DNA of 64,000 nt from positions 1-64,000 of the forward strand of contig CAUJHH010000060.1 in assembly GCA_963204725.1 (NCBI GenBank). The letters run 5' to 3'. Source of the DNA: Planctomycetota bacterium. Lineage in GTDB: Bacteria > Planctomycetota > Phycisphaerae > Phycisphaerales > UBA1924. Shown piece after piece: positions 46,821-55,950 of the stretch. A program made the position numbers and the translations under genes. The notes below the pieces were generated by a model that worked only from the letters and a program-made list of their open reading frames with translations, had not been told where the DNA came from and did no database searches. How positions within the stretch are numbered: position 1 is the stretch's first letter; each line of letters opens with the position of its first letter.

Positions 46821-47659
46821 CCGCCCGTACCATTCCGTCCGTGGCATCACATCCCACTCCTTCGCGGGCGTTGCGCGTCCGGCGGCTCAGGCGCTGGGCG
46901 GTCGGCATCGGTCTCGGCCTCGCGGTGGCCCTCACCCTCGGCTGGATCATGGTCGGGACGATGCTCCGCGCCGCGCCGCCGTGGTGGCGGCAGGTCCGGC
47001 TCGAACAGCAGCGGACCCAGGAGATCGCGCAGGAGGTCGAGAACGCGCTCGGGACACACCTCCACCTTGGTCGCCCCGGCGAGCGGAAGCCCGATGGCGT
47101 CTGGCGAAGCGAGCCTTGGGGTGTCTCGATCCCATCCGCGGATGCGAACGCGTGGCTGAACGCGCGCCTGCCGAAGTGGCTGGAAACCGTGGATGCCGGT
47201 TTCGAGTTGCCACATCAGGTATCACAGATCCAGGTCGAGTTCCGCGATGGACGCATCGCGATCGGCGCCGCAGGACGGCTCGGAGGCGAGCCGGCAATTC
47301 GCACCGATCGCGAGCTCGCGGATGCCGACACCTCGCGCCGCATCGTCTGGGCTTCGGCCTCTTCTCGCATCGATGAGCACGGGCTGCTGTCGCTGACGCT
47401 CGACCGGGTGTATGTCGGGCGCCTGCCGATCTCGCGCGCCGTGCTCGCAGAGGTCGCGGAGCGTGCGGGCCTGGGCCGCCACGCCGAAGCGAGCGCGGCG
47501 GCCGACACGGCGTGGCTCGACCTCCTGCACGGCAAACCCGTAAAGATCCTGCCCGTGATGAAGCTCGAGGACGGGCGACGCGTGCGGATCACCGGACTAC
47601 GGGCGCGCGAGGGTCGGCTCGAAATCACGTGCGTGACGGAGCACGGGGGAGCGCCCTAG
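46817..47659 (+). CDS. single-pass membrane protein of unknown function
   Basis: 280 residues from GTG 46817, overlapping the gmk stop as GTGA. A basic N-terminus and one helix (WAVGIGLGLAVALTLGWIMV) place about 220 residues outside the cytoplasm. The ectodomain contains WGVSIPSADANAWLNARLPK and VWASASSRIDEHGLLSLTLD; no catalytic pattern is seen. It converges on bamA and the two stop codons share one CTAG (47656-47659). A role in the envelope is only suggested by location. Confidence 0.7.
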   Translation: MTARTIPSVASHPTPSRALRVRRLRRWAVGIGLGLAVALTLGWIMVGTMLRAAPPWWRQVRLEQQRTQEIAQEVENALGTHLHLGRPGERKPDGVWRSEPWGVSIPSADANAWLNARLPKWLETVDAGFELPHQVSQIQVEFRDGRIAIGAAGRLGGEPAIRTDRELADADTSRRIVWASASSRIDEHGLLSLTLDRVYVGRLPISRAVLAEVAERAGLGRHAEASAAADTAWLDLLHGKPVKILPVMKLEDGRRVRITGLRAREGRLEITCVTEHGGAP

Positions 47660-50190
47660 AACGGCAGATCGATCGAGAACGAGAACAATCGCTCGTCGTC
47701 GCCGTCGGCCTTCACGATCGGGAATCCGAAGTCGAAGGCGAGGTCGAAGGGCGAGAGCTGCGGGATGTAGAGGCGAACGCCCATGCCGATCGCGACGCGA
47801 TAGTCGTCGAAACCCGGCTCGATCAGCACGGTGCCGGTGTCGACGAAACCGACGACCGAGACGATGTCGCCGATGATCGGCTGCTTGACCTCTGCGCCGG
47901 CGAAGAAGAGCCAGAGGCCGCCGACCGGGTCGTCGGAGGGCTGGCCGTTGTCGGCGCGGATGCCCTTGGGTGAGATCGTGCGGAAGTCGAAGCCACGGAA
48001 CGAGCGCCCGCCGAGGTAGTAGCGTTCGTAGACCGGGACGTCGCTGCGATCCTGCGGGATGTAGTTGGTGGCGAGGTTGAGCGAGAGGATCGTCTTCTTG
48101 CCGAGCGCGTCCTCGTGGATCTTGAAGTAGGTGGTGTACTCGGCCCCGAGTTTCGTGAAGTTGTAGTCGCCACCGAGAAGCCCGACCTGCTCGGTTGAGA
48201 GGACGACGCGGGTTCCCTTCGAGGGTCTGAAGGTGTTGTCGTATGTCGATCGTGTGAGCGTGAACCCGACGCCGGAGATGTAGGCCTGATCGGCGAATTC
48301 GAAGACCTCGGTCGGCTGGTCCGAGTCGATGTTGCTGAGCTCGACGGACTCGAGGCGCAGGCTCATGTTGCCGGTCCAGCGCGTGCCGAATCGACGCCCG
48401 AATCCGATACGGGTGCCGTATCGCTCCTCGTCGTAGTTGCTGTAGTCGCGATCGCGATAGAAGGCGGAGATCGATGCCGAATAGTCCGAGTCCAGAACGT
48501 ACGGATCCGAGAGCGAGATCGAGTAGTTCTGGACCTGCGTTCCCGGGAGGGCCTCGATCTTGAAGGTCTGGCCCGCGCCGCGGAACGCGCTGCCGGTAAA
48601 GAACTCGCTGGCCGTGTCGGGCGTGTCGAAGAGATCGAAGTTCCGCTGCGTGAGCGAGATGCTCCCCGCCACGCCGGAGTCCGAGCTCGTCACGACGCCG
48701 AAGCCGAGCGCGCCCGTGTTGGTCTCGGTCACCTCAACGAGCACGTCGCGATAGGTCGGATCGGCCGAGTCCGGGCGCTGCGGCGTGACTTTCACTGGGT
48801 TCGCCGAGGCGTCGAAGATGCGCGTGAACGTGATGAGCTTCTGCGATTCCTCGATCGCCACCGTGTTGAGCGGGCGGTCGGGCTTGATCTCGAGCTGGCG
48901 ACGAATCACGTTTTCCTTGGTGATGTCGTTGCCCTGGATCTCGATGATGCCGGTCTTGTACTTGGGTCCCTCGTAGATCGCCAGCAGCAGATCGACCTCG
49001 GGGCTCTCGGTCGAGCGCGGGTCGTAGCGACGGATGCGCGCCTCGCTGTACCCCATCTGGCCGTAGGCGTTCTTGATCGATTCAACCGAGTCGTTGATCT
49101 TCCGGATCGAGTAGGCGTCGCCCGGCTTCACGCTCATGTGGGCGATCACCTGGTCGGGGCCCATCTGCCCGTCGGCGGTCACCAGCCAGCCGCGCGGGCG
49201 GAAGGGGTCCTGCACCGCGCGCTCCAGCCCCTCAACGGCCGCCCGGGCCTCCTGCTCGGAGTCGAACTCACGCGAATACTCGGGGTAGACCAGACGCACC
49301 GATCGCAGCGTGTACAGACGCCCCTCGGAGATCACAAAGGTGATGATCGCCTCGCGCCCGTTGGGCGCCATGCGGATGCTCGGCGCGACCTCCACATCGA
49401 GATAGCCGCGATCGCGATAGAACTCCACCAGCGAGTGTGTGTCCGTGTCGAGCTGGTCGTCGTTGATCGCGCCGGTGCGGAAGATCGGAATCGCCGGACG
49501 GGTCTTGACCGCGGTGCCGAGTTCCTCCGGCTCAAACGAGAGGTTGCCCTCGTAGCGAATCTCTGCCGCTTTGACGCGCTCGCCCTCGCGGATGCGGAAC
49601 AGGACGATCCCCTGCTCCTCAAGCTCCTTCTGGTCCCACGTCACCTGCGCGAGGTAATAGCCCTTCGCACGGTACATGTCCTCGATGCGCCGGGCGGCCC
49701 GATCGAGCACCAGCGAGTCAACCGGAGTCCCGACAACCACCTCGACCTGCTCGGCGATCTTGGCGTCGTTGAACTTGACGTTGCCGACGGCCTGCACGTC
49801 CTTCACGATCGGCTGCGGGATCACGTCGAACCAGACGATCACGCTGCCGTCGTCGGCGAGCTGCGCCCGCGTCTCGATGCGCCGGAAGCGGCCGAGACGA
49901 TTCAGCCGCGCGATATCCTCCGTCGCGGTCTGCTGGCGATACGGACGCCCGCGCTGGAGCCGGATGTTGGCCCGCACCAGACGCTCCAGATCGGCATCCA
50001 GCGCCTCGTCGACGCGCTGCCCATCCTTGATCGTCGGACGCATCACCCGAATCTCTCGGATCGGACGCCCGTCATACGCCGTCGGATCAGTCGCGATGTC
50101 CTGCGCCAAGGCGCACGGAGCGAGCACAGAGCAGGCGGCTCCGGCGACGAGGGGCAGGATCGAGAGTCCCAAAAGTTGGGCGACGCGCAT
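47656..50190 (-). CDS. bamA: outer-membrane assembly factor BamA
   Basis: 844 residues from ATG 50190. The signal peptide covers MRVAQLLGLSILPLVAG through CALAQ. Five POTRA-like modules run to about residue 440 (IREIRVMRPTIKDGQ; VKDVQAVGNVKFNDAKIAEQ; VKAAEIRYEGNLSFEPEELG; LRSVRLVYPEYSREFD; GIIEIQGNDITKENVIRRQL). A C-terminal 16-strand barrel carries the loop motif YYLGGRSFRGFDF, the family's (V/I)RGF. The protein ends in Phe (SFSIDLPF), the expected barrel signal. It folds outer-membrane proteins, so this organism has a diderm envelope. Stop codon shared with the convergent gene. Confidence 0.96.
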   Translation of the reverse strand: MRVAQLLGLSILPLVAGAACSVLAPCALAQDIATDPTAYDGRPIREIRVMRPTIKDGQRVDEALDADLERLVRANIRLQRGRPYRQQTATEDIARLNRLGRFRRIETRAQLADDGSVIVWFDVIPQPIVKDVQAVGNVKFNDAKIAEQVEVVVGTPVDSLVLDRAARRIEDMYRAKGYYLAQVTWDQKELEEQGIVLFRIREGERVKAAEIRYEGNLSFEPEELGTAVKTRPAIPIFRTGAINDDQLDTDTHSLVEFYRDRGYLDVEVAPSIRMAPNGREAIITFVISEGRLYTLRSVRLVYPEYSREFDSEQEARAAVEGLERAVQDPFRPRGWLVTADGQMGPDQVIAHMSVKPGDAYSIRKINDSVESIKNAYGQMGYSEARIRRYDPRSTESPEVDLLLAIYEGPKYKTGIIEIQGNDITKENVIRRQLEIKPDRPLNTVAIEESQKLITFTRIFDASANPVKVTPQRPDSADPTYRDVLVEVTETNTGALGFGVVTSSDSGVAGSISLTQRNFDLFDTPDTASEFFTGSAFRGAGQTFKIEALPGTQVQNYSISLSDPYVLDSDYSASISAFYRDRDYSNYDEERYGTRIGFGRRFGTRWTGNMSLRLESVELSNIDSDQPTEVFEFADQAYISGVGFTLTRSTYDNTFRPSKGTRVVLSTEQVGLLGGDYNFTKLGAEYTTYFKIHEDALGKKTILSLNLATNYIPQDRSDVPVYERYYLGGRSFRGFDFRTISPKGIRADNGQPSDDPVGGLWLFFAGAEVKQPIIGDIVSVVGFVDTGTVLIEPGFDDYRVAIGMGVRLYIPQLSPFDLAFDFGFPIVKADGDDERLFSFSIDLPF

Positions 50191-50498
50191 CTTCACAGAG
50201 CGGGGACAATAGCCAGCCCGGCCCAAACCCACAAACACACCACAGACGTCGGCCCGCGGCCCCTGCCACACGCCCCAACGCAAGCTTTTGTGATTCAGCG
50301 ACTTGGTGCAGATCTCGCGCCAGCGCTGACAGACGAACCGACTCGCCCACCCGCGCTCTCGTCAGCCCTGTGGACGGATTGTGTGTATCTCCGGGGGTTG
50401 CACGGGGCTCGACAGGCACCTAACGTCTCGGCCCCGATTGGGTGTTTCCCCGGTTCGGGTGGCGTGATTCGGGTTCGTTTGTACGCACGGAGGCGGCG
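50191..50498. other. divergent intergenic region
   Basis: About 308 bp between bamA (leftward) and a small membrane protein (rightward). No RNA, palindrome or clear promoter is seen. Confidence 0.5.
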
Positions 50499-50921
50499 GT
50501 GCCTGAAGTTGTGAGCCAGATGCGTCGGGTCGGGCTGGTGGTCGCCGGCGTTGGATCGATCCTCCTCGGATTGCTGGTCGCGTGGGCGTTCGTTCGCCCC
50601 GGTGTGATCGGAGGCGTCGGCACCGGAGCCCTCGCCGCGATCTTCGGCCTGCTCGCCCTCCCCGGCATCGTCTACTGGATCTGGACGATCGACCGCAGGG
50701 CGGCGGTGCGACACGCCGCGAGGCGGCGCTCGCTCGAGGCGCTGGCCGGTGCCCAGCCAGAGCCGCTCCGAGCCGAAGCCGCCACGGCCCCCTCCGCATC
50801 GCGCCCCGCCGTGCGCGAGGTCGGAGCCCCGGTCGCCGTGATCCACGAACCGATCCGCACCAGCGACGGCCGACGCGAGCGGTCGCATCGGGCGACGCCG
50901 CGGTCTGTGCATGTGGGGTGA
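50499..50921 (+). CDS. small two-helix membrane protein
   Basis: 140 residues from GTG 50499, with GGAGG 5 nt upstream. Two membrane helices (VGLVVAGVGSILLGLLVAWA and GTGALAAIFGLLALPGIVYW) are followed by a basic, Ala/Pro-rich cytosolic tail. No family recognised. The upstream open frame without a ribosome site was not used. Confidence 0.6.
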   Translation: MPEVVSQMRRVGLVVAGVGSILLGLLVAWAFVRPGVIGGVGTGALAAIFGLLALPGIVYWIWTIDRRAAVRHAARRRSLEALAGAQPEPLRAEAATAPSASRPAVREVGAPVAVIHEPIRTSDGRRERSHRATPRSVHVG

Positions 50922-50970
50922 GGCGGTTCGATATTGAGCACTGGCGCAGGGTGCGAGATGCGACGCCGAC

Positions 50971-51690
50971 TCAGGCCCCGCGGTTCACCATGAACTCGAC
51001 CCACACCGGCACATAGGGCGGCGTACAACCCTTGGAGACCGGCCAGTCGCTGTAGAGGCCGATCTTCTCGCCGATGGCGATGGCACGCTTGCGATGGGCG
51101 GGGTGCTTGATCCCGATCGCGGCGAGCGTGTTGTTCATCGTCCACTGGACCTCGGGCCTGGCCTTGGGCATCTCCTTCTCGATGCGGTCCAGCAACGCGA
51201 CAGGATCGATGTCGTCCCGCCCCGCCTCTGCGCCATTGGCCGCCTTGCCTGCCTTCGCGGGCGCGCCCTTGTTCACGCGGCTCGCCGTGAGATTCCACCC
51301 CGCACGCGCCGCCCAGCGGTCCTTGTCCTTCATCCACTTCACCCGAAGGGCATCCTTATCCGGATGCTGCGCGACGACATACGCGTTCAGCCAGTCCGCA
51401 ACCTGCGCGCATGTGGTTGATCGCGTCATCGCGTCAAGCTCCTCCAAAGAGAGCTTCGCGGGCTTGACGATCAGCGTCGCGACAAGCTGGGCCTCGACGT
51501 TGCCGGTCTTCCAGAGCGACGCGCCAAGCTCCTGCAGCGGCGGCGGGGGCTTGATCGCCTTGGCGATCGCGCGAACATCGCCGAGCTTCACGCCGAACTG
51601 GTTGTCGGGCGCGCCGGCCTTCGTGTTGTGCTTGCGGCGAGCATCGTTGCCGCGCGACTCGAGCTGCGCAAGGACTTCTTTGACGGTCAT
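50971..51690 (-). CDS. AlkD-like DNA alkylation repair protein
   Basis: 239 residues from ATG 51690 (MTVKEVLAQLESRGNDARRK). The all-helical HEAT-like fold of the AlkC/AlkD family is suggested by FGVKLGDVRAIAKAIKPP, LWKTGNVEAQLVATLIV, STTCAQVADWLNAYVV and RWAARAGWNLTASRV. These proteins excise bulky or cationic alkylated bases without flipping them. The WxxxxxxE/D-type catalytic residues cannot be set without alignment. It follows the VOC gene by 61 bp on the same strand. Confidence 0.8.
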   Translation of the reverse strand: MTVKEVLAQLESRGNDARRKHNTKAGAPDNQFGVKLGDVRAIAKAIKPPPPLQELGASLWKTGNVEAQLVATLIVKPAKLSLEELDAMTRSTTCAQVADWLNAYVVAQHPDKDALRVKWMKDKDRWAARAGWNLTASRVNKGAPAKAGKAANGAEAGRDDIDPVALLDRIEKEMPKARPEVQWTMNNTLAAIGIKHPAHRKRAIAIGEKIGLYSDWPVSKGCTPPYVPVWVEFMVNRGA

Positions 51691-51751
51691 TGCGTGATGA
51701 TACAAGGCGCGCCCGAGCGGGACGAGACTGGCCTCGCGCGGCTCGCGGCTC

Positions 51752-52246
51752 TCACCCCTTGCGTGCGGCCTCGACCTTCGCGACGTCGATCTTGCCCATC
51801 TGCAACATGGCCTCGAAGGCACGCTTGGCGACGCCGGGGTCGGGGTCCATGATCGCCTTGGTCAGGACGACGGGCGTGATCTGCCATGAGATCCCCCACT
51901 TGTCCTTGCACCAGCCGCAGACGGACTCGGAACCGCCGCTCGTGACAATGGCGTTCCAGTAGCGATCGGTCTCGGCCTGGTCGTTGGTGGCGACCTGGAA
52001 GGAGAAGGACTCGTTGTGCGTGAAGGTCGGGCCGCCGTTCAGGCCCAGGCAGGGGATGCCGAGGACGGTGAAGTTGACGGTGAGGACGTCGCCCTTCTTG
52101 CCCGAGTGATAGTCGGCCGGCGCGCGGAAGATCGCGCCGACGGAGGAGTTGGGGAAGGTCTTGGCGTAGAAGTGGGCGGCCTCTTCTGCGTCGTTGTTGA
52201 ACCAGAGGCAGATGGTGTTCTTGGCAGGTGTGGGTAGTGCGGGCAT
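51752..52246 (-). CDS. VOC-superfamily PhnB-like protein
   Basis: 164 residues. It begins with TICLWFNNDAEEAAHFYAKT, then GDVLTVNFTVLGIPCLGLNG and FSFQVATNDQAETDRYWNAI, and ends GWCKDKWGISWQITP. This is the '3-demethylubiquinone-9 3-methyltransferase domain'/PhnB class of glyoxalase-fold proteins. Despite that label no methyltransferase motif is present; activity unknown. It is upstream of the AlkD-like gene, probably in one transcript. Confidence 0.88.
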   Translation of the reverse strand: MPALPTPAKNTICLWFNNDAEEAAHFYAKTFPNSSVGAIFRAPADYHSGKKGDVLTVNFTVLGIPCLGLNGGPTFTHNESFSFQVATNDQAETDRYWNAIVTSGGSESVCGWCKDKWGISWQITPVVLTKAIMDPDPGVAKRAFEAMLQMGKIDVAKVEAARKG

Positions 52247-52330
52247 GGGGGTAGCTCCGTTCGCGGCGTGCCTGTATTGCGGAGAGCGTAGAGCTGCGGT
52301 ATGAAACCATGATGAAGGGTGGGAACGGGG

Positions 52331-52999
52331 TCACTCGCCTTCGTGTGCTGCAGGGTCCTGCGCCAGGATGCTTGTGATGGCCGCCTCCAAGGACTTCCAG
52401 ATCGCGTGCTCTTTGGGTTGCGGGCTGAGCCGGATGTGCAGCCGTGTGCGCGCGTCGGATTCGGCGACGGTGTCGATGAGGATGCGGAGATCGATTGGTT
52501 CAAAGGTTGCGAAAGCGTCGATGGCGCGCATCTCGGCCGCGTAACGGTTGGGCGCGATGCTCGCGATCTCGACGCGTGCCGGCGTGGCGCTGATGTCCTT
52601 GTTCGCGCCAGCCGCGAACGAGTTCAGCAGACCGTTGTAGTAAGTCTCAAGCAGGAGGTCGATTCCCGCGGCGTCCGGTTCGGGCGCATCAAGCCACATC
52701 ACGAAGGCGTATGACCAGAAGCCCTCGGCGGCGGGCGTTCGCCAGCCGGGTGCGAAGCGCAGCGACTCGGTGCCCTGTGGCAAGTCGGGCGCGAAGCCGG
52801 GCGGGAGCGCGAACGTCTCGGCGGGCCAGCCCTCGAGCGAGATGGTGTCGGGTTCTGGCGTGGCGGTTGCCTGAGCGGCTTGCTCGGCGGGGGCTGGCGA
52901 CGGCGTCGCGTGACGCGGGTAGCAGCCAACGAGACTCGCAGCAAGATAGGCGGCGATGCTGATTTCGAGCAACCGGAACGCGAATGACTGGGTGTGCAA
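52331..52999 (-). CDS. predicted lipoprotein
   Basis: 222 residues with signal LLEISIAAYLAASLVGC (lipobox LVGC), then a Pro/Ala-rich linker. A globular domain follows with FALPPGFAPDLPQGTESLRF and GFWSYAFVMWLDAPEPDAAG. No family recognised. It stands alone between the VOC gene and the ArsR region. Confidence 0.7.
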   Translation of the reverse strand: MHTQSFAFRLLEISIAAYLAASLVGCYPRHATPSPAPAEQAAQATATPEPDTISLEGWPAETFALPPGFAPDLPQGTESLRFAPGWRTPAAEGFWSYAFVMWLDAPEPDAAGIDLLLETYYNGLLNSFAAGANKDISATPARVEIASIAPNRYAAEMRAIDAFATFEPIDLRILIDTVAESDARTRLHIRLSPQPKEHAIWKSLEAAITSILAQDPAAHEGE

Positions 53000-53144
53000 G
53001 GGAAACTCCGTGCGATCGAGCGGCGTGTGCTCGCTGCTGCGGGTGCTGCGTGGGGTGAAGCAGCAGGTTGTACCGACAGCAACACAGCAAGTTCTTCCGA
53101 GTGTGGGCCAACGTCGCTGGCGTGAGTGGATGGAGAGGGATCGT

Positions 53145-53277
53145 GGGCGTCGTTCGCTGAGGGCCGGAACAACATGTTGCAGAACGAGGTGCTGAAGGCG
53201 ATCGGCGACAAGTACGGGAAGACGGTTGCCCAGGTCGTCGTGCGCTGGCTCACGCAGCGGGGCGTGGTTGCAATCTA
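53145..53277 (+). pseudogene. aldo/keto reductase remnant
   Basis: In the ArsR gene's reading frame but upstream of its real start, the sequence encodes FAEGRNNMLQNEVLKAIGDK and YGKTVAQVVVRWLTQRGVVAI. This is the C-terminal NADPH-binding region of aldo/keto reductases (...AIGxKYGKTxAQVxLRWLxQRGVVAIPKS). The expected PKS is replaced by YKPRG, where the ArsR promoter begins, and nothing of the catalytic barrel precedes it. It is a truncated relic, unrelated in wording to the intact reductase at 17499. Confidence 0.85.
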
Positions 53278-53308
53278 TAAACCACGTGGTATACTAAACC
53301 ATATGGTT
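53268..53308 (+). promoter_or_regulatory. promoter with two palindromes before arsR-type gene
   Basis: TTGCAA (53268-53273), 16 nt, TATACT (53290-53295) is a good sigma-70-type pair. Two palindromes overlay it: ACCACGTGGT (53281-53290) and AACCATATGGTT (53297-53308), centres 17 bp apart. The second spans the ATG of the regulator. They are candidates for an autoregulatory ArsR operator. Confidence 0.6.
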
Positions 53309-53671
53309 CTGGATAGATCCCCGAAGCTCGACCTTGTCTTTCACGCGTTGGCGCACCCGGCCCGTCGCGAGATCATTCGGCAGCTCTCGGGCGGGGAGCG
53401 CAACCTCACCGAACTGGCGTCTCCACTCAAGATGACCTTCCCCGCCGCCACCAAGCATGTGCGCGTGCTGGAGGGGGCCAGGCTCGTCCGCCGGCGCATC
53501 GTCGGGCGTCAGCACCTCTGCCGCCTGCACGCGGCGCCACTCAAGGAAGCGACACTCTGGACCGAGCAGTTCCGCCGGTACTGGGAGGCCCGCTTCGAAG
53601 CGCTCGACTCGCTCCTGGATGAGATGAAAGCAGATGAGTTGGGGGCCGAAGAGAAGCCGCGCTGCCGCTGA
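53303..53671 (+). CDS. ArsR-family transcriptional regulator
   Basis: 122 residues from ATG 53303. The winged helix reads LDLVFHALAHPARREIIRQL, then RNLTELASPLKMTFPAATKH and VRVLEGARLVRRRIVGRQHL. The C-terminal helix ends WEARFEALDSLLDEM. This is the subgroup paired with SRPBCC (AHSA1) proteins, and one follows 46 bp downstream. No metal-binding CxC is present, so the inducer is probably not arsenite. The promoter palindromes suggest self-regulation. Confidence 0.9.
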   Translation: MVLDRSPKLDLVFHALAHPARREIIRQLSGGERNLTELASPLKMTFPAATKHVRVLEGARLVRRRIVGRQHLCRLHAAPLKEATLWTEQFRRYWEARFEALDSLLDEMKADELGAEEKPRCR

Positions 53672-53717
53672 GTGTCTCACCGGCAAGCACCCGTTTGCCA
53701 GTCACAAGGACCACACC

Positions 53718-54218
53718 ATGAGCCCCACGCCCCCCAATGGTCTTCGGGTCTCCACGACCACAGACACCACCATCGTCCTGATCCGCTCGTTCCACGCACC
53801 GCGCCGGCTCGTGTGGGAGGCGATGTTCGTCCCGGACAAGATGCGCCGCTGGATGCTGCCACCCCCCGGATGGACCACGACCGTCTGCGAGTGCGACCCG
53901 CGCGTGGGCGGCGTTCTGCGACTGGCGTGGAAAAACGAGGAGGCCGACCCATTCATGACGCTCCGCGGCGTCTTCACCGAGGTCGTGCCGCACGAGCGGA
54001 TCGTCCACACCGAGACGATGGAAATGGTCTCCGTCGGGCAGGTCGGCTCGCTGGTGGAGACGCACGAGTTTGCGGAGAAGGGCGGCGTCACCACCATGCG
54101 CATCACACAGACTTATGACTCAAAGGATGCACGCGACGGCGCGCTCGCTTCCGGCATGGATCAGGGGATGGAAGCGTGCTATGCGCAGCTCGACGCGGTG
54201 CTCGCCCAGCCCGCATAG
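53718..54218 (+). CDS. SRPBCC (AHSA1/START-like) domain protein
   Basis: 166 residues. ATG 53718 follows AAGGA. Typical elements: IVLIRSFHAPRRLVWEAMFV, MRRWMLPPPGWTTTVCECDP, GGVLRLAWKNEE and the C-terminal helix DGALASGMDQGMEACYAQLD. The hydrophobic cup binds small ligands. It is paired with the ArsR-type gene just upstream, a common two-gene unit. Ligand unknown. Confidence 0.9.
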   Translation: MSPTPPNGLRVSTTTDTTIVLIRSFHAPRRLVWEAMFVPDKMRRWMLPPPGWTTTVCECDPRVGGVLRLAWKNEEADPFMTLRGVFTEVVPHERIVHTETMEMVSVGQVGSLVETHEFAEKGGVTTMRITQTYDSKDARDGALASGMDQGMEACYAQLDAVLAQPA

Positions 54219-54326
54219 GGTGGGCCGTGCTTTGCGCGCATGTCCCCGGCTTGGTGTCGCTCACGCTTTCCCGCTCATCGGCCGACTTGCACCTGCGTCC
54301 TCAATGAAGGCATGTGTCGGCGGCGA

Positions 54327-54632
54327 TCACGCCGAAATGATCTTCTCCGGATCGTCCGTCGGATCGGACCATTCGACGTCCCACATCTCCCGGATCGAGT
54401 CGAGCACGGCGGCGGGATCGAAACCCTCGGCTTCGTAGGCGTTGGCGGCGTGACGAGCGATATCGACAAGCATCAGGCCCCACGCGCGCGGGTCCTTCCA
54501 TGTGACCTGGAGCGTGAGTTGCTGCGACTCTCCCGGCGCGGCCCAGACGCGAAGCACTTCGACAGCGGCGGGATTCTGTGCGGAGATCGGCGGCGGATCG
54601 AGCTCGTTCCTGTTTGTGCGTCGGCCGAACAT
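54327..54632 (-). CDS. DUF5076-like small protein
   Basis: 101 residues from ATG 54632 (MFGRRTNRNELDPPPISAQN). The middle, LRVWAAPGESQQLTLQVTWK and DPRAWGLMLVDIARHAANAY, fits the small DUF5076 family as I recall it. Function unknown. It lies downstream of dnaN on the same strand, separated by about 180 bp. Confidence 0.65.
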   Translation of the reverse strand: MFGRRTNRNELDPPPISAQNPAAVEVLRVWAAPGESQQLTLQVTWKDPRAWGLMLVDIARHAANAYEAEGFDPAAVLDSIREMWDVEWSDPTDDPEKIISA

Positions 54633-54810
54633 GTGGTGTTTCTCCGGAGTTGCTGGGATGGTAACGAGAGGCTTGCCTACAGGTGGCCTGCTCACGAAGC
54701 CTCGGCGCGCCGCATGTGGAGGGCGGCAACGCTCGTGCGCCCGAGGCGGGCGCATGACAAAGCCCTCACAAGCGAAGGCTGAATACCTCTTCACCTCATC
54801 TGAAGCCGCC

Positions 54811-55950
54811 TCAGCTCAACGACACCGGCATCACCACATACACAAAGTCCGTGCCGCTCTTGATGAGGCCCGGCTTGCTCGAGCTCTTCAGCTCCATGAT
54901 GATCTGGTTCTCCGGGATCACCTTCAGCGCATCCGTGATGAACGTCGGGTTGAAGCCGATATCAATGTCCTCGCCCTCGAACCCCGCGAGGTCCACGCGG
55001 ATCTCCGCCTCGCCCATCTCCGGTGCGCGGCTGGAAAGCTCGACCTGCTTGTCGGCCTTCTTGAACGCCATCCGCACACCACGCGACTCCTCGTTCGTGA
55101 GCAGCGCGGCCCTGCGCACCGCCGAAGAGAGCACGTCTCGATCAAACGTCACCTTGATGTCGTGGTCCTTCGGGATGACGTCCTCGTATGGCGGGAACGT
55201 GCCCTCAACCAGGTTGCTCGCCAGGACCGCCGTCTCGCCAAGGGCGAAAACGATCTGGTTGTCGGTCAGTGTGACGCGGACCTGCTCATCGGGGTTGCCG
55301 AGCAGGCGCTGCACCATGTTCAGGGCCTTGGTCGGCACGATGCAGGAGAACGGCTGCGAGTCCTTCTCCGAAGCAACATGCGTGCGCGTCAGCGCGAGGC
55401 GCCGTCCGTCGGTCGCGACCATCTCCAGCCGCTTGCCGTCGCGCTTCAGAAGCACGCCGTTGATCGCGTAGCGCGTGTTCTCACGCGCCGTCGCGAAGAC
55501 GGTGCGCGCGATGAGCCCGCCGAGCGTCGCGGCGTCCTGTGAGAAGCCGGACTTGCCCGTCCCCGAGAGGTCGAACCCTGGGATCGATGGGAAGTCCGCC
55601 GCCGGATACCCCAGGATCTTGAAGTGGGCATCGTCGCCCTTGATGTGGCAGGCGTCCCCCTCGGACTCCAGCGAGAGCGTCGGCGCCGCGTCCTCGGCCG
55701 AGACGATCTGGCGGAGCTTGTCCGCCGGGATCAGCACCTCGCCCGGCTCGGTGACATCAACCTGCGAGATGCGCAGGCGGATGGAGATCTCCGCATCCGT
55801 CGCGGCGAGCGTCAGCGTGCCGACCTTGCCGGACTTCTCTGCGACCAGCTTCACACACGTAAGTTGAGGACGGGGAGAGCGAGAAGCGACAACGCCAGAG
55901 ACGACGTTGACGGCATTCAGAAGCGCAGAGCGGTCGCAGATGACCTTCAT
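54811..55950 (-). CDS. dnaN: DNA polymerase III beta subunit (sliding clamp)
   Basis: 379 residues, ATG 55950. Three clamp domains are present: MKVICDRSALLNAVNVVSGV...VLIPADKLRQIVS; FSQDAATLGGLIARTVFATA...YAINGVLLKRDGKRLEMVA; and KVTFDRDVLSSAVRRAALLT...EDIDIGFNPTFITDAL, ending GTDFVYVVMPVSLS. It encircles DNA and tethers DnaE. No dnaA, recF or gyrB is next to it, so this is not the classical origin cluster. Divergent from transketolase. Confidence 0.97.
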   Translation of the reverse strand: MKVICDRSALLNAVNVVSGVVASRSPRPQLTCVKLVAEKSGKVGTLTLAATDAEISIRLRISQVDVTEPGEVLIPADKLRQIVSAEDAAPTLSLESEGDACHIKGDDAHFKILGYPAADFPSIPGFDLSGTGKSGFSQDAATLGGLIARTVFATARENTRYAINGVLLKRDGKRLEMVATDGRRLALTRTHVASEKDSQPFSCIVPTKALNMVQRLLGNPDEQVRVTLTDNQIVFALGETAVLASNLVEGTFPPYEDVIPKDHDIKVTFDRDVLSSAVRRAALLTNEESRGVRMAFKKADKQVELSSRAPEMGEAEIRVDLAGFEGEDIDIGFNPTFITDALKVIPENQIIMELKSSSKPGLIKSGTDFVYVVMPVSLS

